Part shown: one piece after another, positions 36,099 through 45,006 of the stretch | Position numbering within the stretch: the first letter of the stretch is position 1 | How the letters are laid out: the number at the start of each line of letters is the position of its first letter | NCBI RefSeq assembly: GCF_005869225.1 | Contig: NZ_SWFP01000005.1 | Location: 62,001 to 126,000, forward strand | DNA length: 64,000 nt | Reading direction: 5' to 3' | Source: Dyadobacter bucti | Lineage (GTDB): Bacteria; Bacteroidota; Bacteroidia; Cytophagales; Spirosomataceae | Translations under genes and position numbers: made by a program | Notes under the pieces: model-generated | Told to the model about the DNA's origin: nothing | The model's database searches: none | Seen by the model: only the letters and a program-made list of their open reading frames with translations

Positions 36099-36908
36099 TC
36101 AGCGTTGGGTCAAACCCCTTAATTTAATTTCCGTAAGCTTTCGTTTGGTATCCAACGGAAATTCTCCTTTCATCATCCAGTCAAAGAATGAAGGTTCATT
36201 TTTAAGAATGTCGGCGACCCTTTTGCCATTATGCTTGCCAAAGTTGAAAACCTCTTCTCCTTTGTCATTATATGCCATTCTGCCTGCAAAATCAATGATT
36301 TTCGAGGCCGTCAGTTCATGTAATGCCGCTACGTCGTTTTTAATAGGCTCTGTTTCGATTCCATGCGCATCCACTACCTTCATGCCCTCGTAACGGGCAA
36401 TCTGACCCTGAAGAACTTCAAAAGTTGCAATGGTATCCGCTTCCGCACTATGGGCATTGGTAAGAGTTTTTCCACAATAGAACTTGTAGGCAGCAGAGAG
36501 GTTACGCGGTTCCATCATATGGTAAATGCGTTGCGTATCAACCATCCTGCGGTTCTTGATATCAAACTCTACACCAACACGAAGAAACTCTTCAACGAGC
36601 ATGGGAATGTCAAAACGGTTGCTGTTAAAGCCGGCCAGGTCACAGCCTTCCAGAAAAGTAGCGAGGTTTCTTGCGATGCTTTTAAACGTAGGCGAGTCCT
36701 TCACATCGTCATCATAAATGCCATGTATCAGGCTGCTTTCCAGCGGAATAGGCATTTCCGGATTAATCCTTCGGGTACGTATTTCGGTCTCCCCATTAGG
36801 TAAAGCCTTTACGACAGAAATCTCAACAATACGGTCACGTACAATATTGACTCCGGTGGTTTCAAGATCAAAAAAAGCAAGAGGCTTTTTCAGACGGAGG
36901 GTATGCAT
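36099..36908 (-). CDS. DnaQ-like 3'-5' exonuclease with DUF3820-like tail
   Basis: DEDDh exonuclease, proofreading or general nucleic-acid trimming. Exo I is FFDLETTGVN (residues 13-22), Exo II AGFNSNRFDIPML near 95, and Exo III HSAEADTIATFEVL near 153, with the catalytic His and Asp. Residues about 215-269 form a separate module, VFNFGKHNGKRVADILKNEP then FFDWMMKG, resembling the DUF3820 family of short DNA-associated domains. At 269 residues it is longer than a bare epsilon-type domain. It is a single gene with its own promoter-like motif, between nuoK and glpK. Confidence 0.88.
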   Translation of the reverse strand: MHTLRLKKPLAFFDLETTGVNIVRDRIVEISVVKALPNGETEIRTRRINPEMPIPLESSLIHGIYDDDVKDSPTFKSIARNLATFLEGCDLAGFNSNRFDIPMLVEEFLRVGVEFDIKNRRMVDTQRIYHMMEPRNLSAAYKFYCGKTLTNAHSAEADTIATFEVLQGQIARYEGMKVVDAHGIETEPIKNDVAALHELTASKIIDFAGRMAYNDKGEEVFNFGKHNGKRVADILKNEPSFFDWMMKGEFPLDTKRKLTEIKLRGLTQR

Positions 36909-36937
36909 AAGGCTACTCTAATTTGTTTTGCGCGCCG

Positions 36938-36968
36938 CGAAGTTAAGGCTAAACACATGATAGCGCAA
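36938..36968 (-). promoter_or_regulatory. Putative promoter of the exonuclease gene
   Basis: TTG (36966-36968), 20 bases, then TAACTTCG (36938-36945) on the minus strand, one mismatch from TAnnTTTG. The ATG at 36908 is 30 bases downstream. It lies just outside repeat copy B. Confidence 0.4.
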
Positions 36969-37010
36969 GAATACGGGTAGTTTATACAGATTATAAAAAA
37001 GTTAAAATGG

Positions 37011-37133
37011 GTGAGGTGTGGTTGTGTGTTGTCAGGTTTATTGTCATGAGGTCAGGTGTTGTCAAGTATTGTTTGAATGGCTGATCATTTCTATCAATGA
37101 CAACCTCATCACAATACCTGACTACTTCATGAC
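37011..37133. repeat. GTCA-decamer inverted array, copy B
   Basis: The left arm carries GTCA at 37031, 37043, 37051 and 37061, with decayed units GTGA at 37011, GTTG at 37021 and GTTT at 37071, keeping a 10-base beat. The right arm carries TGAC at 37098, 37119 and 37130 and a decayed TCAC at 37109. The spacers are T/G-rich. It starts right beyond the glpK stop (37138-37140, minus strand) and so is 3' of glpK and upstream of the exonuclease promoter. The arms are more diverged than in copies A and C. Confidence 0.75.
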
Positions 37134-37137
37134 CATA

Positions 37138-38643
37138 TTACTCCTCCCCAAGCCACCCGTAAGACTTCGTAACCGCCTTTTGCCAGCCTTTGTACAGTTC
37201 GTTTCGTCTGCTTTCATCCATATCCGGATTCCAGGTATGGGCGATTGCCCAGTTTTTGCCGAGCTCTTCGGTATTTTGCCAATAGCCGACCGCAAGGCCC
37301 GCGGCGTAGGCTGCACCCAATGCGGTGGTTTCGGCTACTGCCGGCGATACCACCTGCGTATTCAGTATGTCTGACTGGAATTGCATCAGCAACTGATTGG
37401 AAACCATTCCTCCATCAACCCGGAGTGACGCGAGCTCAATGCCTGAGTCTTGCTCCATGGCGCGCACTACATCCAGGGTTTGGTAGGCAGTGGCTTCGAG
37501 TACAGCACGGGCAATATGACCTTTGTTCACATAACGGGTAAGTCCTGCGATGATACCCCTGGCATCGTTACGCCAGTAGGGGGCATATAACCCTGAAAAC
37601 GCGGGTACAAAATAGGCTCCACCATTATCCTCCACCGTTTTGGCGAGTTCTTCAATATCACTGCTTTTCTGGATCAGGCCCAGGTTATCACGGACCCATT
37701 GCACCAGCGCACCGGTTACAGCGACGCTGCCTTCAAGCGCATATTGAACCGGCTGATTTCCAAATTGATATGCGATCGTTGTCAATAATCCGTTTTCCGA
37801 AGTTTTCAGTTCTGTCCCGGTATTCATGACTAAAAAGCAGCCGGTACCGTAGGTGTTTTTGGCCATTCCAGGTTCGAAGCAAGTCTGACCTACCAGGGCT
37901 GCATGCTGATCGCCAAGATCCCCCGCCACCGGAACACCCGGCAGAATTTCATTGGTCACACTTCCATACACCTCGCTGCTGCTTTTGATGGCGGGCAGCA
38001 TATTTGCCGGAATATTATAAGCGGCGAGCATGTCATGATCCCACTGTAATGTATGCAGGTTCATAAGCTGCGTCCGGCTTGCATTGGTTACGTCCGTGAC
38101 ATGGATACCGCCGTGCACACCGCCGGTGAGATGCCAGATAAGGAACGTATCAATGTTGCCGAATATCGCTTCTCCCTTTTCAGCATCTTCGCGTATGCCG
38201 TCTACGTTATCCAGCAGCCATTTTAATTTTAGCCCGCTGAAATACGTTGAAACCGGCAAACCGGTTTTGTCCCTGAATTGATTAAGCCCACCTTCTTTTT
38301 CATATTTTGCTACCAGTTCCGTAGTTCTTGTGTCCTGCCAAACCAGCGCGTTATAGTAAGGTTTGCCGGTTCTTTTGTTCCAGACGACGGTAGTTTCCCG
38401 CTGATTTGTGATACCGATTGCAGCGATATCTGCCGCCGTAGCCGATACATTGATCCTGGCAATGGCGATCACTTCCAGTGTATTTTTCCATATCTCAACC
38501 GGATTATGCTCCACCCACCCAGGATGCGGATAAATCTGTTCATGCTCCTTTTGTCCTACCGAAACAATGTTTCCCTGATGATTGAAAAGTATACAACGGG
38601 TACTGGTTGTCCCCTGGTCAATGGCTGCGACGTATTTAGACAT
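37138..38643 (-). CDS. glpK: Glycerol kinase
   Basis: FGGY-family kinase making glycerol 3-phosphate from glycerol and ATP. The N-terminal phosphate loop is [14 protein letters not shown] (residues 7-20). [23 protein letters not shown] and WQDTRT are family signatures. The C-terminal half has [27 protein letters not shown], and [17 protein letters not shown]. At 501 residues it is full length. glpF and glpD are not adjacent. Repeat copy B follows its stop directly. Confidence 0.96.
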   Translation of the reverse strand: MSKYVAAIDQGTTSTRCILFNHQGNIVSVGQKEHEQIYPHPGWVEHNPVEIWKNTLEVIAIARINVSATAADIAAIGITNQRETTVVWNKRTGKPYYNALVWQDTRTTELVAKYEKEGGLNQFRDKTGLPVSTYFSGLKLKWLLDNVDGIREDAEKGEAIFGNIDTFLIWHLTGGVHGGIHVTDVTNASRTQLMNLHTLQWDHDMLAAYNIPANMLPAIKSSSEVYGSVTNEILPGVPVAGDLGDQHAALVGQTCFEPGMAKNTYGTGCFLVMNTGTELKTSENGLLTTIAYQFGNQPVQYALEGSVAVTGALVQWVRDNLGLIQKSSDIEELAKTVEDNGGAYFVPAFSGLYAPYWRNDARGIIAGLTRYVNKGHIARAVLEATAYQTLDVVRAMEQDSGIELASLRVDGGMVSNQLLMQFQSDILNTQVVSPAVAETTALGAAYAAGLAVGYWQNTEELGKNWAIAHTWNPDMDESRRNELYKGWQKAVTKSYGWLGEE

Positions 38644-38808
38644 AATGGTATTTTGATTGGCTTTACTTGCAATAAAGTCAGTAATTAGGGAAAATTAACT
38701 GACCAGCACAAATGGGAAAGGAATTTTATTCTCCCGGGATTTAAGATTGGCAAATCTGCTTTCAATATATTTACGTTAGCTATATCAAGCCAGACACACA
38801 ACCGGAAA

Positions 38809-41109
38809 ATGAAGAAGGTTAAGATCAAAAGGACTATACTTTTTATTATATCGGCAATTCTGCTTTTCCTGATTTCTGACTTTATTTTTCCTTTTCAGCC
38901 GAATATCCGTTACGCTACGCAAATCACCGATTCCAAAGGGAATGTGATTCATGCATTTCTAAGCAGAGATGATAAATGGCGGCTCTATTCAGAAGTGTCC
39001 GAAATTACACCCTTACTTCGTAAAACGCTGATCTACAAAGAGGATCAGTATTTTTATTATCATCCCGGGGTGAACCCTCTTGCAATTATCCGCGCGGCGG
39101 GGTGGAACATATTTACAGGCAGAAGAACTTCCGGCGCTTCCACAATTACCATGCAGGTAGTCCGGCTGCTGGAACCCAGGCCAAGAACATATTTTAATAA
39201 ATTGCTGGAAATGTACCGGGCATTGCAGCTGGAATTACATTATTCCAAAGGCGAAATACTGCAGATGTATCTTAACCTTGTTCCTTATGGGGGTAATATA
39301 GAAGGTATCAAGGCCGCATCGATTTTGTATTTTAATAAGCCTCCGCAGCTCCTTAGTCTTGCGGAGATCACTGCTTTGACTATCGTTCCCAATCGCCCGT
39401 CCAGCCTCCGGCCGGGGACAAGAAACGAAGCATTGATTACGGCCAGAAATGAGTGGTTGAAAAGATTTGAGGCTGAAAAATTGTTTTCAGCGAGTACGAT
39501 CCGTGATGCTCTGGATGAACCGCTGCAAGTGAACAGACTGCAGGTTCCCAGGCAGGCGCCGCATCTGGCTTTGAGATTGAGCCAGGAGTTCAAAGATCAG
39601 CCCGTGATCCATACTTCATTGAAGATCCAGACTCAGATTCAGATCGAGGAGCAGGTCAAAAATTATGTGAACAGGCTGAAAAGTATGGACATTCACAATG
39701 CCGCGGTGCTGGTTGTGGACAATGAAACCATGCAAGTGGAAGCCTACATCGGATCGGCGGACTTTAATAATCCTTTCGACGGAGGACAAGTGGATGGTAT
39801 CCGTGCAGTGCGCTCGCCGGGAAGCACATTGAAGCCGCTTTTATATGCCGCAGCATTTGATAAGGGTATCATTACGCCCAGGACGATTTTGAACGATGTC
39901 CCCTTTAATTTCGCAGGATACGAACCTGAGAATTTTGACCGGCATTTCAACGGGCCTGTCACTACCGAATTTGCGCTCGCCAACTCACTTAACATCCCGG
40001 CAGTAAAAATTCTGAAAGAAGTAGGTACATCAGCCCTCGTTGAAAAATTAAGAAAAGCGGGTTTCAAAACAATTGATAAACAGGCCAAAGATCTTGGTCT
40101 ATCCATGATTCTCGGGGGTTGTGGGGTAACCCTCGAAGAAATGACCCGGTTGTTTGCCGCTTTTTCCGGTGAGGGAAAATTCAGGAATCTTCAGTTTTTG
40201 TCCGGAAATTCTGAAAGTGCAAAAGGAGAAGCAATTGTTTCGGGGGAATCCACATTTCTTGTAACCAATATTCTGACGCAGATCACGCGCCCGGACCTTC
40301 CCACGAATTTTGACAACACCTATCATTTACCCAAAATTGCCTGGAAAACGGGTACCTCCTATGGGAAACGCGACGCGTGGAGCATTGGGTATAACAGGAG
40401 ATATACCATTGGTGTTTGGGTCGGGAATTTTTCCGGGACAGGTGTACCGGGCCTGAGTGGCGCAAATACTGCCACGCCCTTATTGTTTTCGATTTTCAAT
40501 GCACTGGATTATAATTCTCCCAAAGGCTGGTTTAAAACGCCTGCAAATGTTTCTTTGAGAAAAGTCTGCGCTGCCAGCGGCGATATTCCTTCCGAATTCT
40601 GCGAACACCAGATTCTCGATCATTATATTGTCGGAGTATCCGCTTATAAAAAATGCCAGCATTTGCGTTGGGTTTTTACCGATCCTGCTGGCAAAATCTC
40701 CTATTGTACCTATTGTATACCCGAAAATGGTTTTGAGAAAAGAACGTACCCCAATATTGCTCCCGAACTGATTGCCTACAATGAGATCCAGAAGATCCCG
40801 TACCGAAAGATCCCGCCGCACAACCCGGCTTGCGAAAGGGTATTTCATGAAGGCGCGCCGTTGATTGTCAGCCCAAACGACGGAAGTGAATATTATATCC
40901 GCAAAGAAGAACCTCAGCAAATTCAGCTCGCCTGTCAGGCAGCCAATGACGTACAGGAAGTTTTTTGGTATGTCAATGATAAGCTGAGCAAAAGGTCAGC
41001 CCCTCATGAGGCAGTATTTGTAAGTCCCCCGCTGGGAAGAGTAAAAATTTCCTGCAGCGACGACAAAGGACGGAATTCCGATATCTGGATTACGGTCAAG
41101 AGGATGTAG
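38809..41109 (+). CDS. pbpC: Penicillin-binding protein 1C
   Basis: Bifunctional peptidoglycan synthase anchored in the inner membrane by one N-terminal helix (residues about 9-29). The glycosyltransferase-51 domain has EDQYFYYHPGVN, with the catalytic Glu near residue 80, and SGASTITMQVVRLL. The transpeptidase domain has the active-site SxxK as SPGSTLKPL near 336, the SLN triad residue set ANSLNIPAV near 392, and KTGTSYGKRDAW near 512. The last 100 residues (GAPLIVSPNDGSEYYIR, LACQAANDVQEVFWYVN) form the BiPBP_C domain that distinguishes PBP1C. At 766 residues it is complete. The alpha-2-macroglobulin gene that often accompanies pbpC is absent. Confidence 0.95.
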   Translation: MKKVKIKRTILFIISAILLFLISDFIFPFQPNIRYATQITDSKGNVIHAFLSRDDKWRLYSEVSEITPLLRKTLIYKEDQYFYYHPGVNPLAIIRAAGWNIFTGRRTSGASTITMQVVRLLEPRPRTYFNKLLEMYRALQLELHYSKGEILQMYLNLVPYGGNIEGIKAASILYFNKPPQLLSLAEITALTIVPNRPSSLRPGTRNEALITARNEWLKRFEAEKLFSASTIRDALDEPLQVNRLQVPRQAPHLALRLSQEFKDQPVIHTSLKIQTQIQIEEQVKNYVNRLKSMDIHNAAVLVVDNETMQVEAYIGSADFNNPFDGGQVDGIRAVRSPGSTLKPLLYAAAFDKGIITPRTILNDVPFNFAGYEPENFDRHFNGPVTTEFALANSLNIPAVKILKEVGTSALVEKLRKAGFKTIDKQAKDLGLSMILGGCGVTLEEMTRLFAAFSGEGKFRNLQFLSGNSESAKGEAIVSGESTFLVTNILTQITRPDLPTNFDNTYHLPKIAWKTGTSYGKRDAWSIGYNRRYTIGVWVGNFSGTGVPGLSGANTATPLLFSIFNALDYNSPKGWFKTPANVSLRKVCAASGDIPSEFCEHQILDHYIVGVSAYKKCQHLRWVFTDPAGKISYCTYCIPENGFEKRTYPNIAPELIAYNEIQKIPYRKIPPHNPACERVFHEGAPLIVSPNDGSEYYIRKEEPQQIQLACQAANDVQEVFWYVNDKLSKRSAPHEAVFVSPPLGRVKISCSDDKGRNSDIWITVKRM

Positions 41110-41141
41110 GCCGTGTGGGCTGTAACTTTTAGATCAGAAGG

Positions 41142-41327
41142 GTCAGGTATTGTCATGGATGGTCAATTTTTAGTCATGTGCTGGTCAGGTGTTGTCATGA
41201 AGGTTATTTTTAGTCATGTGTGGTCATCTATTGTCACTTATTGTTTTTCAATTTCATGACTAAAATGACAAATCATACCACTCAACTACCTAATGACTAT
41301 AAATGACCACAAATGACAACTTATGAC
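41142..41327. repeat. GTCA-decamer inverted array, copy C (longest)
   Basis: The left arm holds nine GTCA words plus a GTTA at 41203 (starts 41142, 41152, 41162, 41173, 41184, 41194, 41203, 41213, 41223, 41233), 9-11 bases apart. The right arm holds TGAC at 41257, 41266, 41294, 41304, 41314 and 41324. Within the left arm the spacers recur in order (ATTTTTA, TGTGCTG, GGTGTT, TGAAG, then ATTTTTA again, TGTGTG, TCTATT), so a longer unit of three to four decamers is itself repeated. It fills the gap between the convergent 3' ends of pbpC and the M28 peptidase gene. No ORF or T-run terminator is seen. Confidence 0.85.
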
Positions 41328-41368
41328 TAACAACGTCATTATCAGCCCCTTGATGCTTCTGACTCCTT

Positions 41369-42394
41369 TCAAATCGCCTCCCCTTCCGCTTCCTGATAAA
41401 GCACCTGTATCAAAGTTTGACCGACTGCTTTCAGCGTTTTTGGATCAATGTTTTCTATGGTATCGTGGGTAGTATGCCACTGATCGAAGAATGTATGGGC
41501 AAGATTGTTCTGCTGGGTATGAATGATATCGATCATCGGAATGTGCGCCACTTTATTCACCGGAAGGTGATCATCCGTAATGGCCGAGCCTCTCTGATCG
41601 ATAAAATAATTGCTGTAACCAAGCTGGCTTGCCGTGTTCCAAACCTGCCTCACCACTCCGTCAGCCAGCTGGACAGAATAACCTTCTTTCAGAAAAGTAG
41701 CGCCTTTGGCACCGACCATATCAAGTAAAACCCCGAAGTAAGCAGTATAGTCGGGAATGTGTTTGTTTTGGGCCCAATGCTGGGAGCCGAGGCAAAAACC
41801 GCTGTATTCGTCAGTAGCCTCTTCTGAATTGCCCCAGTCTTCGGCATCAAAAAAGATCACATCCACACCGATATCGGGCTTTGCAGACTGAAGTGAAAGC
41901 ACACGCGCAATTTCCAGAATTACGCCTACGCCGCTCGCCCCGTCATTGGCGGCAGGAACCGGCTTTGTTTTTACGACTGAATCCGCATCTGAAACCGGGC
42001 GCGAATCCCAATGTGAAGTGAGAAGAATTCTTTTTGCCGCTTTCGGATTAAAACTGCCGATGATATTCCGGGCATTCAGTTTTTTTCCGTCATATGTAGT
42101 AGCAATAAATGATTGCTCTGTTACCTGCAAGCCGTATTTCTTCAATGTTGAAACAAGATAATCCCCACATATTTTATGGGGTACGGTATTAGGAACGCGA
42201 GGTCCGAAATCAACCTGTTTTTTGACAAAAAGATAAGCAGAATCAGCATTGAAATCCGGGCTTTTTACAAGCTTGGGCGCCTGCTCCGAAGATTGTTCCG
42301 AACTGTCATTGGTATTACATGCGCAGATTGAAAATATTATAAAAAGTATAATCGGTAATCTTCTCAAAAAAAGCTTTTTAGAAAGAAATAGCAT
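41369..42394 (-). CDS. M28-family zinc peptidase / glutaminyl-cyclase-like lipoprotein
   Basis: Exported lipoprotein: hydrophobic signal and lipobox SICAC at residues 22-26, then a Ser/Glu-rich linker. The M28 zinc pocket is visible as SHWDSRP, ANDGASGVGV, FFDAEDWG and DDHLPV. The pattern (SHWDSR, FDAEDWG, QHWA) is closer to glutaminyl-peptide cyclotransferases than to aminopeptidases, so pyroglutamate formation on periplasmic proteins is as likely as peptide cleavage. At 341 residues it is complete. Its start overlaps the end of the DUF192 gene by 17 bases, implying translational coupling. Confidence 0.88.
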   Translation of the reverse strand: MLFLSKKLFLRRLPIILFIIFSICACNTNDSSEQSSEQAPKLVKSPDFNADSAYLFVKKQVDFGPRVPNTVPHKICGDYLVSTLKKYGLQVTEQSFIATTYDGKKLNARNIIGSFNPKAAKRILLTSHWDSRPVSDADSVVKTKPVPAANDGASGVGVILEIARVLSLQSAKPDIGVDVIFFDAEDWGNSEEATDEYSGFCLGSQHWAQNKHIPDYTAYFGVLLDMVGAKGATFLKEGYSVQLADGVVRQVWNTASQLGYSNYFIDQRGSAITDDHLPVNKVAHIPMIDIIHTQQNNLAHTFFDQWHTTHDTIENIDPKTLKAVGQTLIQVLYQEAEGEAI

Positions 42395-42893
42395 CTCCAG
42401 TAATTATATTGTTGCGTTCACTAAACCCGGCATTCACCTCTACTACATACTGCGCATTTCCGAGCGAAGGAATACTTTCTTCGGAATAGGGCTTTGTATT
42501 TTTCGCGATGGAAACGATTTTTTTATTTTCATCCACGTAAATAATATCCAGCGGGATACTTGTGTTTTTCATCCAAAATCCTTGCGGGGCCGATTGTTCA
42601 AAGATAAAAAGCATGCCCACAGAGTCTGGGATATATGGCCGGTACATTAATCCCTTGCTTCTCTCAGCCTGGTTTTCGGCAATTTCGACGTCTATTTTCC
42701 GGAGTTTTTTCCCGTCCCGCCAAAAAGTCACCTCGCCTTCTTTTGTAAAATTAACCGATGCCGGAGCAGAATTGGAGGATTTGCTTTCAGATTTATTTCT
42801 CGTAGTCAGAAAGGGTACCAAAAAATAGGACAGACCGCCCAGCAGAAAAACGCCCAATAAAATATACGCCAGTACCGACTGCCTTTTTCTCAT
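42378..42893 (-). CDS. DUF192-domain membrane-anchored protein
   Basis: 171 residues: an N-terminal membrane anchor (residues about 8-28, ILLGVFLLGGLSYFLVPFL), a Ser-rich linker, and a DUF192 domain from about 60 with the family motifs ERSKGLMYRPYIPDSVGMLFIFE, FWMKNTSIPLDIIYVD and VVEVNAGF. DUF192 proteins are periplasmic or extracytoplasmic small beta folds of uncertain function. It lies between cysS (5-base gap) and the M28 peptidase gene (17-base overlap), so the three are one transcription unit. Confidence 0.9.
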   Translation of the reverse strand: MRKRQSVLAYILLGVFLLGGLSYFLVPFLTTRNKSESKSSNSAPASVNFTKEGEVTFWRDGKKLRKIDVEIAENQAERSKGLMYRPYIPDSVGMLFIFEQSAPQGFWMKNTSIPLDIIYVDENKKIVSIAKNTKPYSEESIPSLGNAQYVVEVNAGFSERNNIITGDAISF

Positions 42894-42898
42894 AAAAT

Positions 42899-44401
42899 TT
42901 ATTCTTCATAAGCCCAATCGATCCGCACTTTGGTATCCCGGATCACAAGCCCCTGATTTTTAAAATAAGAACGGATTTCGTCTACTTTTTCGTAGTTCTG
43001 GGATAGTTTAAATTCGCGGTAAAGTTTCAGCATTCCGTCGAGTACCGCGTGGCCTTCACTGAATTCTTCTTTAAGGCCCAAAACATCTTCAAAGAAAGAG
43101 ACAAAGTTTTCTATCAATGATGTGTAAACCGCCTCACCCAGCGCAGCCGTTTTCAACTGCCCCATGTTGATCATATTGATGTATTTGAGTAAATTAAAAA
43201 GGTTTGCAAAGGCTACCGAAGTGTTGAGATCGTCGTTCATGGCGGCATAAAAACCGTCTATCGATTTTTCGATATCCGTTTTCTTAGCCTCGTCTGCGGC
43301 TATGCCTTCCTCGTGGACGTACGTAAGTAACTTTGCAATTCTCAATCCGTTCGCCAGTTTTTTATATCCCTTATGCGCGGCTTTTAATGCTTCATTGGAA
43401 AAATCGAGGGTGCTGCGGTACTGGCTTTGCAGCATAAAAAACCGGACTGTCATAGGGCTGTATGCCTGATCCAGTAATTCGTGGCTTCCCGAAAACAGCT
43501 CAGCAGGGAGGAATGAGTTGTTGAGCGATTTCGACATTTTTTGTCCGTTGACAGTCAGCATATTGGTATGCATCCAATATCTTACAGGCTCTTCGTCGGT
43601 CAGCGATTTTCCCTGTGCAATTTCGCATTCATGATGCGGGAATTTCAGGTCCATGCCACCGCCGTGGATGTCAAATTGTTTGCCAAGATATTTGGCGCTC
43701 ATGCAGGTACATTCGAGATGCCAGCCGGGAAATCCCATGCTCCATGGCGAATCCCACTGCATGATATGCTCGGGGCTCGCTTTTTTCCAGAGCGCAAAGT
43801 CCAGCGGATTTCGTTTTTCTGCCTGCCCATCAAGCTCGCGGGTTTCGTTCAGAAGGTCTTCAATGATCCTGCCCGAAAGTTTTCCATATTCATTTCCGCC
43901 GGCCTGGTATTTATTGATATCAAAATATACTGAACCATTGGACTCGTAAGCTGCTCCTTTTTCGATCAATGTCTTTACAGCTTCGATTTGTTCGATCAAG
44001 TGGCCGGTTGCAGTAGGCTCAATGCTGGGTGTACGCAGGTTGAAAATTGCTGAAACATCATGGAAATCATTGGTATACCGCTGCACGATTTCCATAGGTT
44101 CAAGCTTTTGCAGCTTGGCCATTTTACCAATTTTGTCTTCGCCCTCCTCGCCATCGCCTACCAGGTGCCCAACATCGGTAATGTTGCGGACATACCGAAC
44201 TTTATAACCGATATGAGTGAGATAGCGGTATAGGATATCAAAGGATAAAAAAGTCCGGATATTTCCTAGGTGGACATTATTATAAACCGTTGGCCCGCAA
44301 ACATACATTCCGACATAAGGAGCAGCAATCGGTACAAAAAGATCCTTCTTACGGGTAAGCGTATTGAATATTTTAAGGGGCTGGTATGTCTGTTCGGTCA
44401 T
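42899..44401 (-). CDS. cysS: Cysteinyl-tRNA synthetase
   Basis: Class I synthetase charging tRNA-Cys. CGPTVYNNVHLGNIR (residues 30-44) combines the zinc-ligand Cys and the HIGH motif in the form HLGN. GWHLECTCMSAKYLG and HGGGMDLKFPHHECEIAQ supply the other zinc ligands (Cys, His). KMSKS occurs as GQKMSKSLNN near 295. At 500 residues it is full length. It is preceded by the DUF5618 gene (33 bases) and followed after 5 bases by the DUF192 gene. Confidence 0.97.
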   Translation of the reverse strand: MTEQTYQPLKIFNTLTRKKDLFVPIAAPYVGMYVCGPTVYNNVHLGNIRTFLSFDILYRYLTHIGYKVRYVRNITDVGHLVGDGEEGEDKIGKMAKLQKLEPMEIVQRYTNDFHDVSAIFNLRTPSIEPTATGHLIEQIEAVKTLIEKGAAYESNGSVYFDINKYQAGGNEYGKLSGRIIEDLLNETRELDGQAEKRNPLDFALWKKASPEHIMQWDSPWSMGFPGWHLECTCMSAKYLGKQFDIHGGGMDLKFPHHECEIAQGKSLTDEEPVRYWMHTNMLTVNGQKMSKSLNNSFLPAELFSGSHELLDQAYSPMTVRFFMLQSQYRSTLDFSNEALKAAHKGYKKLANGLRIAKLLTYVHEEGIAADEAKKTDIEKSIDGFYAAMNDDLNTSVAFANLFNLLKYINMINMGQLKTAALGEAVYTSLIENFVSFFEDVLGLKEEFSEGHAVLDGMLKLYREFKLSQNYEKVDEIRSYFKNQGLVIRDTKVRIDWAYEE

Positions 44402-44434
44402 GTATGTTTGTACTTACTAAAAACTGATTCTGAA

Positions 44435-44821
44435 TTAATGTTGCCTTTTTTCTAATCGGGTTTCAACCCAGCTAATGATTTTCTCTGCGTTTTGTAAACC
44501 AATTTTAGCTAATTCTGCACTTTTGCTTCCCTGGTAACCCATGTCAATGTGCAGGACTTGATAAGCCGTTGTAAAATTGGCCAGTAAACTTTTATCAACT
44601 CTGCTCAACTCAAGCTGATACCACTCTACACTTTTCGGGGTCTTTTTATTTTTTTCTCCCAATAGTTCATTCAGTGCAAGCAGGACGCCGGTATATGCAG
44701 TATGCCCCGCGATCTTGACGTATTTTTTGTCATGATAAATCCCATCCTGTTTTTTTGCATTGTTGCTCAAAAAATCCTTTGCATTGTCAATGTGCCTTCT
44801 TGCTTCGGTAATGGCTTCCAT
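44435..44821 (-). CDS. DUF5618-like protein
   Basis: 128-residue soluble helical protein. The N-terminus (ITEARRHIDNAKDFLSNNAKK) followed by DKKYVKIAGHTAYTGVLLALNELLG fits the small Bacteroidota family I know as DUF5618. The rest (LSRVDKSLLANFTTAYQVLHIDMGYQG) is predicted helical and may bind or cap another protein, by analogy with HEPN-like helical folds; this is a guess. It is probably cotranscribed with cysS, which starts 33 bases later. Its function is unknown. Confidence 0.7.
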   Translation of the reverse strand: MEAITEARRHIDNAKDFLSNNAKKQDGIYHDKKYVKIAGHTAYTGVLLALNELLGEKNKKTPKSVEWYQLELSRVDKSLLANFTTAYQVLHIDMGYQGSKSAELAKIGLQNAEKIISWVETRLEKRQH

Positions 44822-45006
44822 AAGTATGTGTAAATGTTTAGAGTGGTGATTTTACAAAAATAGCAAATAACCGATGATTTGATTTGTAACAGTTTGGCAT
44901 AATGCCGTGCGGGCCTGATGCTATTCGACCGATTTGATTATCTTCGCTGCGTTTTTTTCATTAAGATCAAGACCAAACTAACTTAAAATCAATACAGTAA
45001 TAATTT

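Noticed and set aside
41142-41327. Possible CRISPR array
   Set aside because: Units are 10 bases with degenerate 6-base gaps and reverse orientation midway; there are no spacer-length unique sequences and no cas genes.
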